From the NCBI GenBank assembly GCA_900545935.1, contig URAP01000029.1, positions 1-21,720 of the forward strand: 21,720 bases of DNA, read 5' to 3'. Below the pieces are notes generated by a model, which saw nothing but the letters and a program-made list of their open reading frames with translations, ran no database searches and was not told the origin of the DNA. The position numbers and the translations under genes were made by a program. The stretch comes from an uncultured Eubacteriales bacterium (lineage in GTDB: Bacteria > Bacillota > Clostridia > Oscillospirales > CAG-272). Of the stretch, positions 1 to 5,486 are shown in pieces; within the stretch, counting starts at the first letter, position 1; each line of letters opens with the position of its first letter.

Positions 1-4
1 TGGA

Positions 5-258
5 CGTGTATGCCTCCCCTGTGTAAGGGGAGGGGGACCGCCGTAGGCGGTGGAAGGGCTGTTGGAGACGGAAAAGTTCGCAGCCAAATTATGAGTTCGT
101 GTCGTTTTTTATGCTATATTAAAAATGCAATAACTCTTATGTTTGATATGGCATAAAAAACGACACGAACCAAGTTTGATTAAAGATTCCTAAGTTTCCA
201 ACATCCCCTCCGCCTCGCTGCGCTCAGTACCTCCTATAACACAGGGGAGGCATACACG
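5..258. repeat. MITE-like element with 20-bp terminal inverted repeats
   Basis: The ends at 5-24 and 239-258 are perfect 20-bp inverted repeats (cgtgtatgcctcccctgtgt and its complement). The similarity continues imperfectly inward for about 60 bp on each side (GGGGAGG...GGAAGGG...GTTGGA). There is no coding capacity inside, which fits a non-autonomous miniature element. A condensed copy of the same ends lies at 4996-5032. I recall similar ends scattered through Ruminococcaceae and Faecalibacterium genomes, but this was not searched. No target duplication can be judged because the left flank is only four bases long. Confidence 0.65.
95..170. repeat. Perfect 20-bp inverted repeat inside the MITE-like element
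   Basis: Positions 95-114 and 151-170 are exact reverse complements of 20 bp (gttcgtgtcgttttttatgc), separated by 36 AT-rich bases. They form a long hairpin nested within the terminal repeats of the surrounding element. The run of T and A in the arms could act as a terminator on either strand, but no neighbouring gene clearly needs one. Confidence 0.6.
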
Positions 259-375
259 CACGTCGTTTCGGATATGTTTTATAGACCGAATTAACTTTTA
301 TGTTTCCTCAAAATCCGTAACTTTAATCTCTGAATTTTTTCCATCAAATCCACCCAACCAAACGGAGATGATACC

Positions 376-1035
376 ATGAAAAAAACAAAAAGCTCCGAGA
401 GGGCGCGTGCGGCGGCGATAGTCGCGGCGCTTGAAGAATACTTTCCCGCAGCCGAGTGTGCGCTGAACTACGAGGGCGATCCGTGGCGGCTGCTTGTGCT
501 CGGGCGGCTGTCGGCACAGTGCACCGACAAACGGGTGAATATCGTCGCCGTGCCGCTTTTCGAGCATTATCCGGACGCTGCGGCTATGGCGGATGCCGAT
601 CTTATCGAGCTTGAGGAGATAATCCGCCCGTGCGGACTTTTCCGCACCAAGGCGCAGAATCTCATAGACGCGTCGCGTATGATAATCGAGCGCTTCGGCG
701 GAGAGGTGCCGAGCGGTATGGACGACCTGCTGCTGCTTCCCGGAGTGGGCAGAAAGATAGCAAATCTGATACGCGGTGATGTTTTTGGGCTGCCCGCGAT
801 AGTTGCCGACACGCACTGCATCCGAATTGCGGGCAAGCTCGGCTTTTATCCCGAGACCTGCAAGGACCCGCGCAAAACGGAAAAGGTGCTGTCCGAGCTT
901 ATCGCGCCCGAAAAGCAGTCGGATTTCTGCCACCGCATAGTCCTGCTCGGACGCGATTGCTGCACCGCCCGCTCGCCCGAATGTCATCGCTGTTCGATAT
1001 CGGAGTATTGCGAGCATTACGGCAGGAGCAAATGA
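376..1035 (+). CDS. nth: Endonuclease III, DNA glycosylase/AP lyase with a 4Fe-4S cluster
   Basis: Bifunctional base-excision repair enzyme that removes oxidised pyrimidines and cleaves the abasic site; acts on the chromosome in the cytoplasm. At 219 residues it has the usual family length. The helix-hairpin-helix LPGVGRKIANLI (residues 121-132) carries the Schiff-base lysine K127, and the catalytic aspartate is D145 in VADTHCIRI. The C-terminal iron-sulphur loop is complete, with C196, C203, C206 and C212 in the pattern C-x6-C-x2-C-x5-C. The start is supported by a GGAG motif about nine bases before the ATG. It appears monocistronic: the next gene begins about 200 bases later with its own leader. 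No strong promoter is visible upstream, and the MITE-like element ends about 120 bases before the start. Confidence 0.96.
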   Translation: MKKTKSSERARAAAIVAALEEYFPAAECALNYEGDPWRLLVLGRLSAQCTDKRVNIVAVPLFEHYPDAAAMADADLIELEEIIRPCGLFRTKAQNLIDASRMIIERFGGEVPSGMDDLLLLPGVGRKIANLIRGDVFGLPAIVADTHCIRIAGKLGFYPETCKDPRKTEKVLSELIAPEKQSDFCHRIVLLGRDCCTARSPECHRCSISEYCEHYGRSK

Positions 1036-1170
1036 GCGTTCCCGACGTACAAGCGCATCGGGTAAACGTGTTACCTACCTGGCAACCACGCATCTGGTTA
1101 TATAAAAAACATTGTATTTGAATATTTATAAATGACCACTTACGCGGTATGATATTGCCATTAAAAAATA

Positions 1171-1220
1171 AGGGAGCAGCGCTCGTAGGCGGCATCTGCC
1201 GTCACACTGTCGCGCTTCCT
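1171..1220 (+). promoter_or_regulatory. Structured leader upstream of the ECF S component
   Basis: An outer imperfect stem (1171-1182 with 1212-1220, AGGGA..AGCGC with GCGCTTCCT) encloses a tight hairpin at 1190-1201 (cggcatctgccg). The structure ends about 20 bases before the start codon, close to the ribosome binding site. ECF S-component genes are often under riboswitches, but I could not match this to the TPP, THF, FMN, cobalamin or preQ1 consensus, so the class is unassigned. Confidence 0.3.
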
Positions 1221-1239
1221 CGGGAAAGGGTTTTATATC

Positions 1240-1767
1240 ATGTCGGTATATTCAAACAAAAAATCAGCAACGCTGAATATCACGGTAACAGCCGTACTGA
1301 TGGCGATGAATGTTGCGCTCAGCTCGTTCGGAGTGCCCGTGCCGGGCGGTCATCTGTACCTGAATGATGTCGTTATCTGCCTTGCGTCTATCCTGCTCGG
1401 ACCCGTCGAGGCGTTTATGGTCGGCGGTGTCGGCGCATTTCTCGGCGATTTTTTCTTTTATCCCACGCCTATGTTCGTCTCGCTTGTGACACACGGTCTG
1501 CAGGCGGTCGTCATCTCACTGTTCACGCATAAGATAATGAAGAATAAGCCGCACCTCGGCTCTATTATCGGCGTTGCGGTCGGCGCGGTGATCATGGTCG
1601 TAGGCTATTCGCTCGGCAGAGCGTTTATTTACAGCACACCCGAATATGCGATAGTCAAGCTGCCGTTCCAGATTCTTCAGGCTGTGTTCGGCGCTGTATT
1701 CGGTACGGTGCTCGCATGGAGATGCGGTCTGAGAAAGCTGTATCTGCGCCTTGTGGCGGGAAAATAA
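1240..1767 (+). CDS. ECF transporter S component (membrane substrate-binding subunit), substrate unassigned
   Basis: A 175-residue hydrophobic protein of about five or six membrane segments, the size and layout of the S (substrate-capture) subunit of energy-coupling factor vitamin importers. The stretch GGHLYLNDVVICLASILLGP, followed by a G-rich segment ending in GDFFFYPTPMF, resembles the riboflavin/HMP-type S-component group (PF07155, COG4720-like). That group includes proteins predicted to carry hydroxymethylpyrimidine or pyridoxine, but the substrate cannot be fixed from sequence. No EcfA or EcfT gene is nearby, so it presumably shares a module encoded elsewhere (group II ECF system). The start is supported by an AAAGGG motif nine bases upstream. 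The structured leader before it suggests RNA-level control. Two hairpins follow the stop codon. Confidence 0.85.
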   Translation: MSVYSNKKSATLNITVTAVLMAMNVALSSFGVPVPGGHLYLNDVVICLASILLGPVEAFMVGGVGAFLGDFFFYPTPMFVSLVTHGLQAVVISLFTHKIMKNKPHLGSIIGVAVGAVIMVVGYSLGRAFIYSTPEYAIVKLPFQILQAVFGAVFGTVLAWRCGLRKLYLRLVAGK

Positions 1768-1812
1768 TTCGGACACTGCCGATTCCGGCATTTGTCTGCC
1801 CGGTATGAAATG

Positions 1813-1843
1813 AAAAAAGCGCGCCCTGCATTAGCGAGGCGCG
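1813..1843 (-). terminator. Rho-independent terminator, minus strand
   Basis: A 6-bp GC stem at 1820-1825/1838-1843 (cgcgcc/ggcgcg). On the minus strand it is followed directly by a run of six T. It would end transcription coming from the methyltransferase and GyrI remnant. Confidence 0.55.
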
Positions 1844-1859
1844 ATAACGAAGTATTTAT

Positions 1860-1898
1860 GCAAAGCGGCGGCACAGAGAAGCAGTGCCGCCGCTTTGC
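1860..1898 (+). terminator. Strong hairpin after the ECF S component, likely terminator
   Basis: A perfect 15-bp stem (1860-1874 with 1884-1898, gcaaagcggcggcac) around a nine-base loop. Only a broken T-rich stretch follows, so it may work as a weak terminator or as a 3'-end stabiliser for the upstream mRNA. Confidence 0.5.
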
Positions 1899-1982
1899 GT
1901 TATCAGGTCGATTTCTTCTTGTTGATAGCGTTTTGAATTTAGGAGCATAACTCAATATTATGTGTTTATATTTGCAAGCGCG

Positions 1983-2308
1983 TTACTTCGGCTCTACGGG
2001 TATCCACACCTCATAATATCTGTTTTCTTTTCACAATTCACGTATAAATGCAGAGCTTCAATAATTATGTCATCTCTCAGTTTATATTCGGATGCAGGTA
2101 ACCAAGAATCAAAAATCAAATCAAACAATTTAGGTAATTCCTCACCCGCAAAACCGCCCTTTTCGGATGTAAAAGCGGCATATGTTCCGGCAGGGATCGT
2201 TTTTGCTTGCAATTTTGATGTTTTCACATTATCCTTTGTTCGGGCGATCATATAGTTTATCAAAAGAGCACTTTCAATGTTCGACTTTCCTTGGGCGGGA
2301 ATGATACT
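1983..2308 (-). pseudogene. Frameshifted, N-terminally truncated GyrI-like effector-binding domain
   Basis: Directly after the methyltransferase stop, and in the same frame, an open stretch encodes the second half of a GyrI-like small-molecule-binding domain: KTIPAGTYAAFTSEKGG, then LPKLFDLIFDSWLPASEY. This half is typical of AraC-family regulators and SOUL/GyrI proteins. The reading frame ends at 1994 in an unlikely tail. Shifting frame near position 2017, in an A-rich run after the residues NCEKK, restores the family's usual ending NRYYEVWIPVEPK with a stop at 1983-1985. The first half of the domain and any DNA-binding region are missing. I read it as a decayed remnant left by a deletion and a one-base frameshift. 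A sequencing error in the A run would explain the frameshift but not the missing N-terminal half. Confidence 0.7.
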
Positions 2309-2926
2309 TTACATTTTATGTTTATGTGCTATAAAAATATAAGCAAACTCGGTTTCAAAGACTTTTATTAAATTCATTCCGCTTTGATTGATATATTTGA
2401 TTATGTCCTCTTGGCGATCGGGATAAATTTTAATTTTTCGTGTGCCGTATTCTATCGTATCGTTTTGTTTTTTATCTATAGAAAGTACAAACCGTCCGCC
2501 GTCCTTTAGCAAAGCAGCAACTTTGTTTATGGCTTTTTGCTTTTCTTCTATGTGCATAAAGGTTAAAGAGGAATATATAACATCAAAATCCTGATTGAAT
2601 TTATGCGTTAAGAAATCGTCGCAAATAAGTGAAATGTTATTATACTCAGCAAGATTTTCTTTTGCTCTTTTTATTGTTTTAGGTGAAATGTCAATGCCGA
2701 AAAATTCACGGCATTCGGGTGCGATGCGAACGGCAAGCCGACCTGTACCAACGCCGATTTCAAGGACAGATTTATCTTTATCAAGCTCCATTTTGTCGAT
2801 AAAGGTTTGCCCATCCCACTTATCCATATAATTCTGTAAAGACTTAGGATCGTGTACCGGATCGTTGTTTTCATCTATGAGCAAATCGTAATGTCGGACA
2901 ATTTCGCTTTTCAAAATAGATTTCAT
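2309..2926 (-). CDS. Class I SAM-dependent methyltransferase
   Basis: A 205-residue Rossmann-fold methyltransferase, soluble and probably cytoplasmic. The SAM-binding motif I is VLEIGVGTGR (about residues 54-63). The acidic end of the second strand is FFGIDIS, a later acidic loop is ICDDFLTHKF, and the post-motif LLKDGGRFVLSI follows. The substrate is unknown; family members of this type modify small molecules, antibiotics or proteins. Its base composition is much more AT-rich than the neighbouring genes, which suggests recent acquisition together with the adjacent remnant. An extended -10 promoter lies about 40 bases upstream. The GAGAGG motif abuts the ATG directly, so the real start may lie a few codons downstream. 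The N-terminal 45 residues are not part of the conserved fold. Confidence 0.85.
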   Translation of the reverse strand: MKSILKSEIVRHYDLLIDENNDPVHDPKSLQNYMDKWDGQTFIDKMELDKDKSVLEIGVGTGRLAVRIAPECREFFGIDISPKTIKRAKENLAEYNNISLICDDFLTHKFNQDFDVIYSSLTFMHIEEKQKAINKVAALLKDGGRFVLSIDKKQNDTIEYGTRKIKIYPDRQEDIIKYINQSGMNLIKVFETEFAYIFIAHKHKM

Positions 2927-2966
2927 CCTCTCAAAAATCGTTCGTGTTTTAAGTACTGGTCTATTT

Positions 2967-2975
2967 AGTATACCA
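2967..2975 (-). promoter_or_regulatory. Extended -10 promoter for the methyltransferase
   Basis: The minus strand reads TGGTATACT, a TGn extended -10 with a near-consensus TATACT hexamer at 2967-2972, about 40 bases before the methyltransferase start. No good -35 is visible, as is common with extended -10 promoters. Confidence 0.55.
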
Positions 2976-3515
2976 CAAATTTGCGACTTTTTCTACCATT
3001 ACGTTGAAATTGCGGTGTGAAGGCGTTAATTCAGCAGTCGCAATTGTCTTTTAAGCGTAAATTATATCGTGTTTTACGATTTTTGCGGATATGTTATGTA
3101 TGTTATTTATATGATGATCAACCCATTCCATTTGATTCTCTGCTTAGAGTTGTTAATTTACGCCCTAACGTTCCGCCATATGTTTTACGAGCTGAAAAAA
3201 CATATTCTAAGCCTGCTTGTCAATAATGCGGAGTGTGCAAAAAACAAAAAATAAAAAAATAAAAAATAAATGTAGTAAAATGCCCTCTTGAATCGTAGTA
3301 AGTGTTGAAAGCAAGAATTCGACCGTAAAAGCGGATAAATGTGTGATTTAATTTTTGTACGGTACAAGTACTAAGAAAATGGAGGAAATAATTATTTGCT
3401 TTTTCTGCGCCCGTTTCGCCGCGTGACGAACCCGAGTGCTCCAAACGATTTTCCACGAGGTGAGGTCGGCTAAAACCATCCGCTCCGAGCATCTTAATTT
3501 ATCCCCGTAATAGTC
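2976..3515. other. AT-rich non-coding stretch
   Basis: About 540 bases with no supported gene. It includes an A-rich run around 3238-3270. Short open frames occur on both strands (for example 3017-3226 and 3069-3254 on +), but they lack ribosome binding sites and recognisable motifs. The composition matches the adjacent methyltransferase patch, so this is probably part of the same acquired or decayed segment. Confidence 0.5.
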
Positions 3516-3556
3516 AAAGCGTGCTGCTGAAAAGCAAATTTTCAACAGCACGCTTT
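3516..3556 (-). terminator. Long hairpin terminator downstream of the CDF transporter
   Basis: An 11-bp perfect outer stem (aaagcgtgctg at 3516-3526 with 3546-3556) continues through a one-base mismatch into tgaaaa/ttttca. It lies about 65 bases beyond the minus-strand stop of the CDF gene. Its AT ends could serve as a bidirectional terminator. Confidence 0.6.
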
Positions 3557-3577
3557 ATTTGTCGTCAAATAGCTTCT

Positions 3578-3610
3578 AAGCGGAGCGACCTTGCGGAAGT
3601 TACTCCGCTT
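3578..3610 (-). terminator. Hairpin just after the CDF stop codon
   Basis: Eight-base arms aagcggag (3578-3585) and ctccgctt (3603-3610) pair perfectly 12 bases beyond the CDF stop. There is no T run. It may act with the longer hairpin at 3516-3556. Confidence 0.35.
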
Positions 3611-3621
3611 GGACACGGCAT

Positions 3622-4794
3622 TCATTCCGAGCAAAAGCTGCGGTCGATCGTTATAACGCAGTTATAGCTCGGATCCTTTTGCCTTACGAGCTCGGATATC
3701 TTCTCGCGCAGCTCGGATTCGCTCATGCTCATGCCGTAGGGCATGATGCAGTCGAAGATGACATTCGAGTGGCTCGCTCCGCGCACGAGACGCAGATCGT
3801 GAAAGGTCAGACCTGCTCCTATTTCGTGCAGATGCTCATGCAGGTATATGCGCAGGCTCTCGACCTCCGGGTCGTTTGTAACGATGGGGTCGTAGTGTAC
3901 GATGAGCTGGAGGTGTCGGTTCTCGGCGAAATCACGTTCGATATTGTCGATGATATCGTGACTTTCGAGCGGGTCGGTATCGGCGGACATCTCCACATGA
4001 ACGCTCGCAAAGGTCCTGCCGGGACCGTAATCGTGGACGATAAGATCATGTATTCCGAGCACACCGGGATAGGTGAGAATGCGGTCGCGGATATCGCGCA
4101 CCGTCTCGGTGCTCGGAGCTTTGCCGAGTATGGGGTCGAGGGTGTCGCGGACAAGCCCTATTCCGCTTATAACTATGAATACCGATACCGCAACTGCGGC
4201 ATATCCGTCGAGCTCAAAGCCGGTCAGGCTCGAAATAATCGCGGAGACAAGTACGGCGCAGGAGCTTATGACATCGCCGCGGCTGTCGGCTGCGGTCGCA
4301 AGGAGCGCGCCGGAGGATATGCGGTTGCCGAGACGGCGGTTGAACAGCATCATCCATAGCTTTAGTGCGGCGGAGAGGATGAGCACCACAGCCGGCAGAA
4401 CTCCGAACTCGACCGCCTCCGGCGTTATTATCTTGCGCACGCCGGTCGTGAACAGCTCGATGCCGATGGCGATAACGAGCGCGGAAACGACGAGCCCGGA
4501 TAAATATTCGTATCTGCCGTGACCGTACGGGTGCTCGCGGTCGGGCGGCATGCTCGCCAGCTTAAAGCCAATCAGGCTGATGATGCTCGACGATGCGTCG
4601 GACAGGTTGTTGAAGGCATCGGCGGTGATGGAGATCGAGCCGGAGATAAAGCCCGCGGCAAGCTTGAATACGAACATTATCACGTTGCAGATAATGCCGA
4701 CTATGCCCGAGAGCCTGCCGTATGCGGTTCTCACCTCGACGGAGTCGGTCGAGGTGTAGTTCGGGACGAATTTTTTCACAAGAAAATCGGTCAT
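3622..4794 (-). CDS. Cation diffusion facilitator, probable Mn2+ exporter
   Basis: A 390-residue integral membrane antiporter of the CDF family that expels divalent metal from the cytoplasm in exchange for protons. The six-helix domain covers about residues 25-235 and is followed by a cytoplasmic ferredoxin-like domain. The transport-site residues can be aligned to YiiP: N62 and D66 in helix 2 (NNLSD), and D170 and D174 in helix 5 (DSRGD). This N-D-D-D quartet replaces the D-D-H-D set of zinc transporters and is the arrangement described for manganese exporters such as MntE. The C-terminal extension of about 80 residues after the ferredoxin-like domain, with histidine-rich HEHLHE, makes it longer than minimal CDFs. 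The start is well supported by GGAGG six bases upstream. The gene stands alone, with a hairpin in its leader. Confidence 0.92.
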   Translation of the reverse strand: MTDFLVKKFVPNYTSTDSVEVRTAYGRLSGIVGIICNVIMFVFKLAAGFISGSISITADAFNNLSDASSSIISLIGFKLASMPPDREHPYGHGRYEYLSGLVVSALVIAIGIELFTTGVRKIITPEAVEFGVLPAVVLILSAALKLWMMLFNRRLGNRISSGALLATAADSRGDVISSCAVLVSAIISSLTGFELDGYAAVAVSVFIVISGIGLVRDTLDPILGKAPSTETVRDIRDRILTYPGVLGIHDLIVHDYGPGRTFASVHVEMSADTDPLESHDIIDNIERDFAENRHLQLIVHYDPIVTNDPEVESLRIYLHEHLHEIGAGLTFHDLRLVRGASHSNVIFDCIMPYGMSMSESELREKISELVRQKDPSYNCVITIDRSFCSE

Positions 4795-4893
4795 TTCGAC
4801 CTCCGGTTATCCCGCAGGGCGGGAGATTTTGCGTTTGAAACGGTTATATTTTATGCGGCGGCGCGTCGGCGATGAACGCAGGGATAATATCTA

Positions 4894-4919
4894 AGGCAGA
4901 CCGATGCGTCGATCTGCCT
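4894..4919 (-). promoter_or_regulatory. Leader hairpin of the CDF gene
   Basis: A stem of 7 perfect base pairs, aggcaga with tctgcct, extends to 10 pairs on the minus strand through a G-U wobble that would be a C-A mismatch on the plus strand. The structure therefore favours the transcript that leads into the CDF gene. I see no yybP-ykoY manganese riboswitch consensus around it. Confidence 0.35.
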
Positions 4920-4960
4920 GTGGAATGAGCTTTTATAATGTGGTAATCGGAATGGGTTTT

Positions 4961-5060
4961 AAGTTGATAATATAATACATACCGAAAAGTCGGCGCGTGT
5001 ATGCCTCTCCTGCGCAAGGGGAGGCATACACGTCCGCTGCTTTGATGACATTATCAACTT
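4961..5060. repeat. Nested palindrome with condensed copy of the MITE ends
   Basis: Outer arms aagttgataat (4961-4971) and attatcaactt (5050-5060) are perfect 11-bp inverted repeats. Inside, 4996-5010 and 5018-5032 form a 15-bp palindrome with one mismatch around tgcgcaa, using the same cgtgtatgcctc sequence as the element at 5-258. It looks like that element with its interior deleted, possibly inserted within an older hairpin. Confidence 0.6.
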
Positions 5061-5155
5061 GATTTACATCTGAATTTTCAGTGAATTGTTAAATCACTAC
5101 GAATTCAATCGAATCTAAGCTTTAGTCGCTTTTCTTTGACCATACAGTGCGCAGC

Positions 5156-5271
5156 GAACAACGCGAGGTGTTGTTCAAAAGCTAATGAAAAGAAACGCCG
5201 CTCTGTGGGGTTATTGAATCGCTGCACGATTCAATATGAAGTTTCGGTCTGTGCTTCGCACTTACCGAAAC
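5156..5271. other. Cluster of three perfect hairpins in a non-coding gap
   Basis: Within the gene-free stretch 5061-5395 three hairpins follow one another: gaacaac/gttgttc (5156-5176), attgaatcg/cgattcaat (5213-5235) and gtttcggt/accgaaac (5241-5271). The last has a second small stem, gtgc/gcac, within its loop. No gene, promoter or T run is obvious. This may be a structured RNA or another short repeat element. The rest of the gap holds nothing I can name. Confidence 0.35.
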
Positions 5272-5395
5272 ATTCACACCTTGTTTCTGCAACGGTTGAC
5301 GAAACTTTTAAACTGTCTGATCCTTAGTCCGTGCGCAACGAGCGAAACCCTTGCTCCGCAATCGCTCCGCTGTTCTGCCCGAGAAAGACTCTCAG

Positions 5396-5486
5396 TTTTA
5401 AAGCTTTGCGGGGGGTGTGGGGGGCGCTTTCTCGAAAGCGTCCCCCGCGCGTTCCCCTCGTCCCCGCGTCCCCCGCGCGTACCCCC
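5396..5486 (-). repeat. Post-stop repeat, copy A (after the PBP gene)
   Basis: Begins right after the PBP stop codon on the minus strand. A G-rich part holds two copies of the 14-mer acgcgcgggggacg (plus-strand 5439-5452 and 5467-5480). A hairpin follows (plus 5419-5446; GGGGG..CGCTTT, loop cgag, AAAGCG..CCCCC), then a C-run and caaagctttaaaactgag. The same arrangement occurs at 12951-13050 and 21024-21116. Confidence 0.65.

Noticed and set aside
1040..1170. TPP or THF riboswitch before the ECF S component
   Set aside because: The conserved core sequences of these riboswitches could not be found; only generic hairpins are visible.
3017..3254. Two overlapping plus-strand open frames in the AT-rich gap
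   Set aside because: No ribosome binding site or promoter, no family features; AT-rich random frames are common there.
4795..4960. yybP-ykoY manganese riboswitch before the CDF gene
   Set aside because: The conserved loop sequences of that riboswitch are not seen; only a simple hairpin is present.
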